Shown: positions 45,527-53,196 of the stretch, piece after piece
Numbering within the stretch: the first letter of the stretch is position 1
How the letters are laid out: each line of letters starts with the position of its first letter
From: Mycolicibacterium litorale
Lineage (GTDB): Bacteria; Actinomycetota; Actinomycetes; Mycobacteriales; Mycobacteriaceae
NCBI RefSeq assembly: GCF_010731695.1
Contig: NZ_AP022586.1
Span: 4,216,001-4,280,000 of the forward strand
Reading direction: 5' to 3'
Length of the DNA stretch: 64,000 nt
Program-made: the position numbers and the translations under genes
Notes under the pieces: model-generated
What the model saw: the letters and a program-made list of their open reading frames with translations, nothing else
The model's database searches: none
Told to the model about the DNA's origin: nothing

Positions 45527-46296
45527 CGGATCGTGCTCACACCGCCGTCGACGGGGATCACCGCGCCGGTGACGTAGGCGCTGGCACGGCTGGCGAGGAA
45601 CACCGCGATGCCGGCCATGTCGTCGGGTCTGCCGACGCGGCCGAGCGGCAGCGCCGCGCCGACGGCCTCTTCACCCGCCGACAGCAGCACCTTGGTCATC
45701 CGCGACGGGAACAGGCCGGGGGCGATCGCGTTGACCAGGATGTGCGGCGCGAGTTCGGTCGCCAGGTGTTTGGTCAGCATGTGCACCGCGGCCTTGCTCG
45801 CCGCGTAGGAGAAGTTGTCGCGGCCGCGTTCGGGCGTGTGGAACCCGTCGACGCTGCCGGTGTTGACCACCCGGGCCGGGTCGTCGTCGGCGGCACCGGC
45901 GCGCAGCATCGGCACGAGCGCGCGGGTCAGTAGGAACACCCCTTTGACATTGACGTCGAAGACCCGGTCGAATCCCGATTCCGGAAATTCGTCGAACGGC
46001 GCACCCCAGTTCGCGCCCGCGTTGTTGAACAGCGCGTGCAGCGCGTCCTCGCGGGCGGCGAGCGCGTCGGTCAGCGTCTGCACGCCGTCGGCGGTACCGA
46101 GGTCGGCGGGCACCGCCTCGACGCGGCCGAGCGGCGACAGTTCGGCGACCGCGGCGGTCAGTTCGGCCTCCTTGCGGCTGGACAGGTACACCGAGGCGCC
46201 GGCCTGCAGCAGGCCGCGGGCGATCATCACGCCGATTCCGCGTCCGCCGCCGGTCACCACCGCGACCTTGCCGTCGAGCCGGAACAGCTCAGTCAT
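45523..46296 (-). CDS. Short-chain dehydrogenase/reductase
   Basis: 257 residues from ATG at 46296. A classical SDR: cofactor motif TGGGRGIG (15-22), NNAG near residue 90, catalytic Ser in NTGSVDG, and Tyr-x-x-x-Lys as YAASK. The C-terminal GRVGRPDDMAGIAVFLAS and VTGAVIPVDGG are usual. It probably handles a hydroxyacyl or keto substrate in the same pathway as the acyl-CoA dehydrogenase, with which it is translationally coupled. It overlaps the TetR gene by 8 nt. Confidence 0.92.
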   Translation of the reverse strand: MTELFRLDGKVAVVTGGGRGIGVMIARGLLQAGASVYLSSRKEAELTAAVAELSPLGRVEAVPADLGTADGVQTLTDALAAREDALHALFNNAGANWGAPFDEFPESGFDRVFDVNVKGVFLLTRALVPMLRAGAADDDPARVVNTGSVDGFHTPERGRDNFSYAASKAAVHMLTKHLATELAPHILVNAIAPGLFPSRMTKVLLSAGEEAVGAALPLGRVGRPDDMAGIAVFLASRASAYVTGAVIPVDGGVSTIR

Positions 46297-46948
46297 GGGC
46301 GGCACCGGCCCGCACGTCGACGCCGAGCGGCGATTCGGTGCGCACGGTCTCGTCACGGATCAGCCCGCGCAGCAGCGCGGTGCTGAACTCCTCGGCGATC
46401 TCCTGGGCGGTGCGCCGCCCCTGGGGACGCAGCCAACGGTATGCGCCGAGCGTCATCCCGATGTAGCCCAGCGCCAGCACGTGGGAGTCGCACTCGTGGA
46501 ACTCGCCGCTGGCGATGCCCCGGTCGATCACGTCGCGGACGTGCTCGTAGACCTGGGTCTCCTTCTCGCGGATGTACTCCACCTGCTCCTCTGTGAACCA
46601 CTCGCTGATGTAGGGGCCCTCCTGGAAGTACACCGCGGCCCGTTCGATGTCGCTGGCGATCCCGACGAGCAACCGGCGGGTGAAGTGGTAGATCGTCTCG
46701 CGCGCCGAGGCCGTCGGGTCGTCGTGCAGGGCGTCGACGGTGAAGTCGGCGGCGCCCTTGTAGATGTCGTAGAGGATCAGCGACTTGCTGGCGTAGTAGT
46801 GGTACACGGTGGCCTTGTTCAGGCCAACGGCGTCGGCGACGTCGTCCATACGGGTGCCGTGGTAGCCACGCGCTGCGAACAGCTTGGTGGCGACTCGCAG
46901 CAGTTCGTCGCGCCGAGTCGACCCGTTCGGCGGGGCTTCGGGGGACAT
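46289..46948 (-). CDS. TetR family regulator (Rv0158-like)
   Basis: 219 residues, very similar to Mtb Rv0158. The helix-turn-helix is TKLFAARGYHGTRMDDVADA and VGLNKATVYHYYASKSLILY (about 21-60). The C-terminal domain (YFQEGPYISEWFTEEQVEYI) is of the TetR group that controls fatty-acid or aromatic catabolism. It is the first gene of the operon with an SDR and an acyl-CoA dehydrogenase, so it probably senses their acyl-CoA substrate. A possible operator (46990-47003) lies 42 bp upstream. Confidence 0.92.
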   Translation of the reverse strand: MSPEAPPNGSTRRDELLRVATKLFAARGYHGTRMDDVADAVGLNKATVYHYYASKSLILYDIYKGAADFTVDALHDDPTASARETIYHFTRRLLVGIASDIERAAVYFQEGPYISEWFTEEQVEYIREKETQVYEHVRDVIDRGIASGEFHECDSHVLALGYIGMTLGAYRWLRPQGRRTAQEIAEEFSTALLRGLIRDETVRTESPLGVDVRAGAAHD

Positions 46949-46989
46949 GGCAACTCACTATCGACGGGCCCGCCGGAGCAGGCATCTAT

Positions 46990-47003
46990 CAACTGGCTGG
47001 TTG
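46990..47003. promoter_or_regulatory. Possible TetR operator
   Basis: CAACTGGCTGGTTG: CAAC/GTTG ends with a partly symmetrical centre (10 of 14 positions). It resembles the CCAACCnGTTGG-like sites of acyl-CoA-responsive TetR proteins. It lies between the TetR operon and the divergent small gene. Confidence 0.4.
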
Positions 47004-47097
47004 GTCAGTCTATGGCAATGCCGCCGAGCCCTGTCCACGTCCGGCGCCGTCGGTCTAGACTGCCATCAAAGGCCGCGTCACACCCGGAGGTAATTCG

Positions 47098-47226
47098 ATG
47101 GACCCGAATCCCGATTACGACGCGAGCGACGAGATCGAGTTCTTCTTCAGCTATTTCGCCTGGGGCCTGCGCGGAGTGTCCGGCCCGGGCGGGGGTTACC
47201 CGCCGCCGGCGTACCCGCCGGTCTAA
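47098..47226 (+). CDS. Small protein, 42 residues, Gly/Pro/Tyr tail
   Basis: ATG at 47098 with a perfectly placed CGGAGG (7 nt spacing) and a TAGACT hexamer at 47056-47061 as a -10 candidate. The product is acidic at the start (MDPNPDYDASDEIEFF), has an aromatic middle (FFSYFAWGLRGV) and ends in a Gly/Pro/Tyr tail (GGGYPPPAYPPV). It is too short for a fold to be predicted; a membrane-surface or protein-binding peptide is possible. From memory, Mtb has a short gene (Rv0157A) at the corresponding place beside Rv0158, which would support it. Its stop overlaps the end of tauB (convergent). Confidence 0.7.
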   Translation: MDPNPDYDASDEIEFFFSYFAWGLRGVSGPGGGYPPPAYPPV

Positions 47227-48002
47227 GCCGCGGCTGCTTTGACGGCGCGCCCGACTTCGGCGCGCAGTTCGACGTACTCCGGCGAGCGCCGTAGCTCGTC
47301 GGGGTCCACGCCCGTGCGGGGCAGGTCGACGGGCAGGTCGAGCGCCACCTGACCCGGTCGACGGGTGAGCACCACGATGCGGGAACCGAGGAACGCCGCC
47401 TCGTCCGCGCTGTGGGTGACGAACACTGTGGTGCGGCCGGATTCGGCGCTGACCTGCCGCACGTCCTCCTGCAACCGTTCGCGGCTGAGCGCGTCGAGCG
47501 CGGCGAACGGTTCGTCGAGCAGGAACAGCGGGGTCTCGGCCGCCAGCGCCCGCGCGATCGCGACCCGCTGCTGCTGCCCGCCGCTGATCTCCCACACGCG
47601 CCGGTCGGCGGTGCCCTCGAGCCCGACCCGCGCCAGCAGTTCCTCGCGCCGCGCGGACCGTTGTTCCCGGGGCACCCGGGCGTATTTCAGCGCGAGGTCG
47701 ACGTTGCCGCCGACGGTGCGCCACGGGAACAGCCTCGGCTGCTGGAACACCACGCCCGCGGTGAGCCCCGGCGTGGGTGGGGCGCCCGCGACGGCCACCG
47801 TCCCCTCGGTGGGCGTCTCGAAGCCGGCGAGCAACCGCAGCAGTGTGCTCTTCCCGCAGCCCGACGCGCCGACGAGCACCAGGAAGGATCCGGGTTCGAC
47901 GGTCAGGTCGACCGGTCCGACCGCAGTGACCTCACGGCCGGCGCGGCCGTACCGGTGCGTGACCGCACGCAGGTGGATCGCCCCGTCACTGCGTGATGGC
48001 AC
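47223..48002 (-). CDS. tauB: ABC transporter ATPase, taurine/sulfonate type
   Basis: 259 residues. Walker A is GASGCGKST (45-53), the Q-loop lies in VVFQQPRLFPWRTV, the signature is ISGGQQQRVAIARAL, Walker B is LFLLDEPFAALD, and the switch His is in VFVTHSADEAA. It belongs to the SsuB/TauB branch that powers uptake of organic sulfur compounds. Start is GTG at 48002, overlapping tauA by 17 nt. It is the last gene of the operon. Confidence 0.88.
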   Translation of the reverse strand: MPSRSDGAIHLRAVTHRYGRAGREVTAVGPVDLTVEPGSFLVLVGASGCGKSTLLRLLAGFETPTEGTVAVAGAPPTPGLTAGVVFQQPRLFPWRTVGGNVDLALKYARVPREQRSARREELLARVGLEGTADRRVWEISGGQQQRVAIARALAAETPLFLLDEPFAALDALSRERLQEDVRQVSAESGRTTVFVTHSADEAAFLGSRIVVLTRRPGQVALDLPVDLPRTGVDPDELRRSPEYVELRAEVGRAVKAAAA

Positions 48003-49023
48003 CGGGTAGACCCTTGGTGTAGATCGCGGCCTGGAACGTGGCCAGCGGTGCGGCCGACGGGATCTGCTTCTGCTCGGCCAGGAACTGCGAGGCGCTCTGC
48101 AGGTTGGCCGCGATGTTGCCCGGTGCGCCGTCGGAGCCCAGCCATTCCGGCGAGGCCACTTCGGCCGGCGTCAGGTACACGCCCTGCTTGAGCTGGCCGG
48201 CGACCTCCTCGGGACTCAGCCCGATCTCGGCGGCGATGGCCTTGGCCGCGGCGTCCGGATCGTCCTTGATGACGGTCAATGCCCGCGCCTCCTGCTGGCG
48301 CCAGGTGTCGACCACCTCGGGGTGGGAGGTGGCGAATTCGTCGGACACCACGCCGAGGTCGAGGGTGGGCTTGCCGTCGCGGGCGAGCTGGCGGCTGGTG
48401 ATCAGGTCTTTGCCGTTGGCGCGCAACTGGTCCAGCGTCGGCAGCCACGAGTAGCCGGCGTCGATGTCACCGCGCTCGAACGCGGCCAGGATCGCCTGCG
48501 GCTGCAGGTCGACGAGCGCAACGTCGCTGGGCGACAATCCATTCTGGCTCAGCGCAGCCAGCAGGCTGTAGTGCGCGGTCGAGGCGAACGGGGTGCCGAC
48601 GCGCTTACCGCGCAGATCGGCGATGGTGTTGACCCCGCTGCCGTTACGCGCCACCAGCGCCTCGTTGTCGCCGGCGACGTCGAGGACGAACGCGACCTTG
48701 TACGGGATGTTCAGCGGCGCCGACAGCCCGCGCGCTACGGGGCTGGAGCCCAGCGCGCCGAAATCGACCTCCTTGGCGACGAACGCGGTGTTGACGTCGG
48801 CGCCCGAGTCGAACTTGGTCCACTTGATGTTGTAGTCCGGCAGCGCGTCCTCGAGCCAGCGGTTGTTCTTCACGATCAGGTCGCCGCTCGGAAAGCTCTG
48901 ATAGGCAATGCGAATCGTCGGCTTCCCACTGTCATCCGCGGACTGACCCGACCGGTCCACCGAGCACCCGGCCAAGGCCATGGTCGCCGCCGCCAGGACC
49001 GCCATCGCCGCCTTGAACCTCAT
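47986..49023 (-). CDS. tauA: Taurine/sulfonate-binding lipoprotein
   Basis: 345 residues. The lipobox is TMALAGC (Cys20), so the binding protein is membrane-anchored, as usual in mycobacteria. The sequence follows TauA: IRIAYQSFPSGDLIV, KFDSGADVNTAFVAKEVDFG, ALGSSPVA, RVGTPFASTAHYSLLAALSQ, LQPQAILAAFERGDIDAGYS. It captures taurine or a related sulfonate and hands it to the TauC permease. No sulfonate oxygenase gene lies nearby, so release of sulfite must be encoded elsewhere. Confidence 0.88.
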   Translation of the reverse strand: MRFKAAMAVLAAATMALAGCSVDRSGQSADDSGKPTIRIAYQSFPSGDLIVKNNRWLEDALPDYNIKWTKFDSGADVNTAFVAKEVDFGALGSSPVARGLSAPLNIPYKVAFVLDVAGDNEALVARNGSGVNTIADLRGKRVGTPFASTAHYSLLAALSQNGLSPSDVALVDLQPQAILAAFERGDIDAGYSWLPTLDQLRANGKDLITSRQLARDGKPTLDLGVVSDEFATSHPEVVDTWRQQEARALTVIKDDPDAAAKAIAAEIGLSPEEVAGQLKQGVYLTPAEVASPEWLGSDGAPGNIAANLQSASQFLAEQKQIPSAAPLATFQAAIYTKGLPGAITQ

Positions 49024-49028
49024 CTGTT

Positions 49029-49889
49029 CTAGACCTTTCCTCTCCAGGGGACGGCGCGCCGCTCGAGCGTGCGCAGGAGACCGTCGATGATCAGGCCGGA
49101 GATGCCGATGGCGAAGATGCCGACCAGCACGACCGGGGTGTTGTTGTAGTTGCTGGCGTCTTTGACCAGCCCGCCGACGCCGGGGATGCCGTTGAACAGT
49201 TCGGCGGCGACCACCGACGAGTACGCCATCCCCACCGCGAGCCGGATGCCGGTGAACGTCTCCGGCAGCGCCGACGGCACCACGACGTCGCGGATCACCT
49301 CGGCGCGGGAGGCGCCCAGTGCGCGGGCCGCCTCGGTCAGCGCGACGGGTGTGGCCAGCACGGCCGCCGTCGTCGCGACCGCCGCGGGCGGCAGCGCAGC
49401 CAGCGCGAGCAGTGTGACCTTGGGCGCCTCGTCGATGCCCAGCCAGATGACGAGCAGGAAGAAATAGGCCAGCGGCGGCAGCGCGCGCAGGAACGTCAGC
49501 CACGGCTCCAGCACGCTGCGCACCCAGCCCACCGAACCCATCATCAGCCCGAGCAGCACCCCGAGGACCACCCCGATGACGACGCCGGCCAGCACCCGGC
49601 GCAGCGTCATGTAGAGGTGCTCGACCAGCAGGTAGCCGCCGTATCCGCGCACCCCGTCGTGGGTGGTGGACACGTCGATGAACGCCCGCCACACCGTGGC
49701 CGGGTACGGCACGAAGGTCTGGTTCCAGATCCCGCTGGCCGCGGCGAGCTGCCAAAGCCCGAAGAACACCGCCACCGAGAGCAGGGGCAGCGCGGCACGG
49801 CTGAACCGCCCACCCCACCGCGCGCGCGGGGACGCGGCGGGTGAGTCGAGCTGCGACTCGTCCGGTGCGATATCGACGAAGACCGACAC
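49029..49889 (-). CDS. tauC: ABC transporter permease, taurine/sulfonate type
   Basis: 286 residues with about six membrane spans. A cytoplasmic N-terminus of about 30 residues precedes LPLLSVAVFFGLWQLAAASG. The permease coupling loop is EAARALGASRAEVIRDVVVP (about 184-203), then SALPETFTGIRLAVGMAYSS. It is the first full-length gene of the operon. The GTG at 49889 lies 37 nt after the stop of the Cys-rich leader ORF and has no good Shine-Dalgarno sequence. Confidence 0.88.
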   Translation of the reverse strand: MSVFVDIAPDESQLDSPAASPRARWGGRFSRAALPLLSVAVFFGLWQLAAASGIWNQTFVPYPATVWRAFIDVSTTHDGVRGYGGYLLVEHLYMTLRRVLAGVVIGVVLGVLLGLMMGSVGWVRSVLEPWLTFLRALPPLAYFFLLVIWLGIDEAPKVTLLALAALPPAAVATTAAVLATPVALTEAARALGASRAEVIRDVVVPSALPETFTGIRLAVGMAYSSVVAAELFNGIPGVGGLVKDASNYNNTPVVLVGIFAIGISGLIIDGLLRTLERRAVPWRGKV

Positions 49890-49906
49890 GGTGGCGACTT
49901 TCTGTG

Positions 49907-49931
49907 GCTGAAGGGGTGGGAAGGCTTCAGC
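49907..49931 (-). promoter_or_regulatory. Stem-loop overlapping the leader ORF stop
   Basis: GCTGAAG and CTTCAGC form a perfect 7-bp stem with an 11-nt loop on the transcript. The first arm contains the TGA stop of the leader ORF; the second lies 17 nt before the tauC start. A ribosome stalled at the Cys codons or pausing at the stop would alter its folding. Confidence 0.55.
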
Positions 49932-49965
49932 GACAACAGCAGTCGTCGGACGGCGCGCGGTTCAC
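49927..49965 (-). CDS. Polycysteine leader peptide (12 codons)
   Basis: GTG at 49965, stop TGA at 49927, product MNRAPSDDCCCR. Three consecutive Cys codons lie just before the end. In mycobacteria, leaderless short ORFs with Cys runs are known to act as cysteine-responsive attenuators ahead of sulfur genes. This one precedes a taurine/sulfonate importer, which fits exactly. No Shine-Dalgarno sequence is present; AT-rich CAATAT lies 4 nt before the GTG, closer than the usual -10 distance, so the transcription start is uncertain. It should keep the operon low when Cys-tRNA is plentiful. Confidence 0.65.
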   Translation of the reverse strand: MNRAPSDDCCCR

Positions 49966-50021
49966 CGGGATATTGCTACCGGGGTCCGGAGGCGGGCGGA
50001 AGAATTGCGATCGGCGTGAAT

Positions 50022-51581
50022 CTATTCGGGGTGGCTGCCCCTGGCGTCCAGCCGGCGCAGCACGCGGTCGACGATCGTCGGATCGGTGCCCGATTCGGAA
50101 CGGGCCTCGACCACGGCTTCGCGTGCCGCGGCGAGCATCTCGTCCTTGAGGGCGTTGACCGTCATCGCGTGGTCGGTGTGGGCGTCGGCGGAATCCGCGT
50201 CGGGCGGGGCGAATCCGACGGAGTGCCACATCCGGTCGGCGTTCTCGCAGGCGTGGTCGAGAACCTCGGGATCGACGTCCTCGTGATCGCGCAGTTCGTC
50301 GAGGCGTTTCATGCCGGCATCGCGAGCACGCCGGATGAGGTCCTGGACGGCCTCGTCCTCTTCGCCGGGCGAGGCCCGTACCCCGAGCCGCCGGACGACC
50401 GTCGGCAGCGTGAGGCCCTGCAGCAGCAGCGTGACGACGATGACCACGAACGCGAAGAACACCAGGCGCTCGCGTTCGGGGAAGTTCGGCGGGAGCGCCA
50501 GCACGGCGGCCAGCGTGACCACACCGCGCATGCCCGCCCACGAGGAGACGGTCATCTCCCGCCAGCCGATCGGTTCGGCCACATGCTCTTTGCGCCGGTG
50601 CAGATGTTCGTCGATGGTGGCGACCGGGAAGATCCACAGGAAGCGCACGACGATCACCACCAGCGTCAGCACCAGGCCCTGGATGATCAGTTCCTGCAAC
50701 GGGGCGTCGATGCTGTCCGCGACCGCACGGATCTGCAGCCCGACGAACGCGAAAGCCGATCCGGTGAGCAGCAGTTCGATGATCTCCCACGTCGTCCCGG
50801 TGGCCAGCCGGGTCTGTGAGGATTCGGTGTCGCCGTAGCGGCTCATCGCCAGCGCGACGGTCACCACGGCGAGCACCCCGCTGCCGTGGACCGCGTCCGC
50901 GGCCGCGTACGCCGCGAACGGGACGACGAGGACGAGCCCGCTGCCCGCCGGGTGGGCCGGCAGCTTGTTGATGAGCCAGCGGGTGGCGTAGGCGATGACC
51001 AGGCCGACGGCCACCCCGAGGATGACGGCGAGCCCGAGCGCCTCACCGGCGCCCCAGGCGGAGAACGCGCCGGTCATCGTGCCCGCGACCGCGACCTCGT
51101 AGAGCACCAGCGAGGTCGCGTCGTTCGACAGGCCCTCCCCTTCGAGGATGGTGCGCAGCCGGCGCGGGATGCCCAGCTTCTGGGCCACCGCGGTGGCGGC
51201 GACCGCATCCGGCGGCGCGACCGCAGCGCCGAGGGCGATCGCGGCGATCAGCGGGACCGTGGGCACCAGCGCGTGCAGCGTCGCGCCGACCGCGACGGCG
51301 GTGACGCCGACCAGCGCGACCGCCAGCAGCGCGATGGGGCGGCGGTTGTCGAGGAACTCCCGCCACGAGGTGCGGCGGGCGGCGGCGAACAACAGTGGAG
51401 GCAGGACCAGCGGAAGGATCAGTTCGGGGTTCGGGGACAGCACCGGGATGCCGGGGATGAACGCCAGCGCCAGCCCGAACGCCAGCATCACGGCCGGATA
51501 CGGGATGGACAGCCGCTGGGCCGCCGGGGCCAGGACGACGGTGGCCGCCAGCAACGCCAGGAGCAGGGAGAAAGCAGCCAA
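50022..51581 (-). CDS. Na+/H+ antiporter (CPA1/NhaP type)
   Basis: 519 residues from TTG at 51581, chosen because GGAAGGA lies 8 nt upstream; a GTG at 51638 would add 19 polar residues. About twelve membrane spans occupy residues 1-400. LGAAVAPPDAVAATAVAQKL contains the ion-site Asp, EGEGLSNDATSLVLYEVAVA the second (NDA), and SSWAGMRGVVTLAAVLALPP the Arg motif. A soluble C-terminal part of about 130 residues probably regulates it. It exchanges sodium or another cation for protons. It follows the AraC gene by 40 nt. Confidence 0.9.
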   Translation of the reverse strand: MAAFSLLLALLAATVVLAPAAQRLSIPYPAVMLAFGLALAFIPGIPVLSPNPELILPLVLPPLLFAAARRTSWREFLDNRRPIALLAVALVGVTAVAVGATLHALVPTVPLIAAIALGAAVAPPDAVAATAVAQKLGIPRRLRTILEGEGLSNDATSLVLYEVAVAGTMTGAFSAWGAGEALGLAVILGVAVGLVIAYATRWLINKLPAHPAGSGLVLVVPFAAYAAADAVHGSGVLAVVTVALAMSRYGDTESSQTRLATGTTWEIIELLLTGSAFAFVGLQIRAVADSIDAPLQELIIQGLVLTLVVIVVRFLWIFPVATIDEHLHRRKEHVAEPIGWREMTVSSWAGMRGVVTLAAVLALPPNFPERERLVFFAFVVIVVTLLLQGLTLPTVVRRLGVRASPGEEDEAVQDLIRRARDAGMKRLDELRDHEDVDPEVLDHACENADRMWHSVGFAPPDADSADAHTDHAMTVNALKDEMLAAAREAVVEARSESGTDPTIVDRVLRRLDARGSHPE

Positions 51582-51621
51582 AGCGAAGGGTCCTTCCGAG
51601 TGCGGAGTGTTCTCATACCCG

Positions 51622-52566
51622 CTATCGCGCCGCCACACCCGCCGCCGCGCGGCGGAACTCGGTCGGGTTCAGCCCGCGCACCCGCTTGAACGCCGCGCTG
51701 AAGCCGAACGGGTCGGCGTAGCCGACGGTGCGGGCGACGGCCGCGACGGTCGCCGACTTCTGTTCGACCAGCAGATCCGCCGCCAGCGTCATCCGCCATC
51801 GGGTGAGGTAGGTCAGCGGCGGTTCGCCGAGCAGGTCGGCGAAGCGCTTGGCCAGCGTCGCCCGGGAGACCCCGGTGCGTTCGGCCAGCGACGCCACCGT
51901 CCAGGGCGCGGCCGGGTCGGCGTGCAGCAGGCGCAGCGCCTCGCCGACCACGGGATCGCGCTGGGCGGCCCACCACGCCGGAGCCTCGCCGCCGGGCCGG
52001 TCGAACCATTCGCGCAGCGTGCAGACCAGCATCCAGTCGAGCAGCCGGTCGAGCACCACCTGCTGGCCGGGGATGTCGCGGGCGACCTCGGCGGCGAGGT
52101 GGTCGAGCACGGCGTCGCCGGTACCGCCCGCCTCGACGCGCAGCACCACGGGTAGGGCGTCGAGCAGTCGGCGGCTGATCTCGCCGTGCACCGGGTAGGC
52201 GCCGACGATCAGGGTGGCGGCACGGGTGTCGCCGGCGCGGTGGTCGGCCCAGCCGAGCCGGTGCGTCGTACCGCCCTGCTCGGGGGCGGAGCAGAATTCG
52301 CCGCACGCGACCGGCGGTGCCGTCGTGTCCGGTGTGTCGACGAACAGGAACGTCCCGGGCCCGCGCACGACAACCGTCTCGTAGGCGCCGAGCGGCTCGG
52401 GCGGACCATCGTCCGGCACGATCCACCCGGATCCGTCGAGCACGGTGCACAGGGTCAGCGGCGCACCGTCGACGAAGTGCAGTGCCCAGGGCGCGGTCAG
52501 CGTGGTGCTGCCGAACAGGGACCCGTGGGCGCGGATCCCACGGAACAGGTCACCGAAGACGTCCAC
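51622..52566 (-). CDS. AraC family regulator with cupin N-terminus
   Basis: 314 residues. The N-terminal cupin_6 domain (about 10-185; LHFVDGAPLTLCTVLDGSGW, FLFVDTPD) senses a ligand. The C-terminal double helix-turn-helix (about 215-305) shows VASLAERTGVSRATLAKRFA and VGYADPFGFSAAFKRVRGLN. It is upstream of the antiporter on the same strand and divergent from the PPOX gene, so it may control either or both. The GTG at 52566 lies opposite an inverted repeat. Confidence 0.9.
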   Translation of the reverse strand: MDVFGDLFRGIRAHGSLFGSTTLTAPWALHFVDGAPLTLCTVLDGSGWIVPDDGPPEPLGAYETVVVRGPGTFLFVDTPDTTAPPVACGEFCSAPEQGGTTHRLGWADHRAGDTRAATLIVGAYPVHGEISRRLLDALPVVLRVEAGGTGDAVLDHLAAEVARDIPGQQVVLDRLLDWMLVCTLREWFDRPGGEAPAWWAAQRDPVVGEALRLLHADPAAPWTVASLAERTGVSRATLAKRFADLLGEPPLTYLTRWRMTLAADLLVEQKSATVAAVARTVGYADPFGFSAAFKRVRGLNPTEFRRAAAGVAAR

Positions 52567-52593
52567 GCGCCGAGATTAGACGATCGGACAGGT

Positions 52594-52627
52594 TTTCCGG
52601 TCGCTCACCCATGGAACAGTCCGGAAA
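52594..52627. promoter_or_regulatory. Inverted repeat between AraC and PPOX genes
   Basis: TTTCCGG (52594-52600) and CCGGAAA (52621-52627), perfect 7-bp arms 20 bp apart, in the 82-bp divergent gap. The arm centres are 27 bp apart, which suits an AraC-type dimer. Confidence 0.4.
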
Positions 52628-52648
52628 GTGGCGGTTGACTCATGAATC

Positions 52649-53083
52649 ATGATCACTGATGCGAGCCCGCTGACCGCCCAGGACCTCGACCTGCTCCGCC
52701 GCCCCCTGCACGGCTTCCTCACGGTCGCCGCCGGGCCGCTCCCGCCGCAGCCGCGGCCGGTGTGGTTCGAGGTCACCGACGCTGGTGCCGTGCAGCTGTT
52801 CACACCCCCGGACTCGGTGAAGATCCGGCGGCTGCGCCGCGACCCGCGCGCCTCACTCGTCGTCGCCTCGCCGGTGGGTGAACGCGAACGGTGGGTGTCG
52901 GTCGCCGGACCGACCACCGTCGAACCGGACGGCGCGCACGACCTGGCCCGTCGCCTCGCCGCCCGGTACTGGGACCTCGACGACCCGGTCCGCGCCAATG
53001 ACCTGGCCGAGATCCTGGCCGAAGAACAGGTCCGGCTCGTCATTCATCCGCAGACCGTGCACCGGTACCTGTACGAGGCCTGA
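52649..53083 (+). CDS. PPOX-class, F420/flavin-dependent oxidoreductase
   Basis: 144 residues, split-barrel fold. Visible blocks are LHGFLTVAAGPLPPQPRPVW, VKIRRLRRDPRASLVVASPV (strand and phosphate-contact region of the F420/FMN site) and ERWVSVAGPTTVE. Enzymes of this group reduce substrates with F420H2 or bind biliverdin or FMN. The substrate is unknown. It is divergent from the AraC gene. Confidence 0.85.
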   Translation: MITDASPLTAQDLDLLRRPLHGFLTVAAGPLPPQPRPVWFEVTDAGAVQLFTPPDSVKIRRLRRDPRASLVVASPVGERERWVSVAGPTTVEPDGAHDLARRLAARYWDLDDPVRANDLAEILAEEQVRLVIHPQTVHRYLYEA

Positions 53084-53100
53084 CAACCGACACCCCATTG

Positions 53101-53136
53101 CCTTACCGTTACCTTATCTTTCCCTTAACTTCCTTA
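53101..53136. promoter_or_regulatory. Phased CCTTA direct repeats upstream of the SDR gene
   Basis: CCTTA occurs at 53101, 53112, 53123 and 53132, that is, at 11-, 11- and 9-bp intervals, in an unusually AT-rich patch. Repeats on one face of the helix are typical of sites for response regulators or SARP-type activators. The SDR start is 61 bp downstream. Confidence 0.5.
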
Positions 53137-53196
53137 ATTCGGGTGTACGGTGGCGTGCATCGCTCGGTGGGATCGCCCTCGACGGAAGGAACCGAC

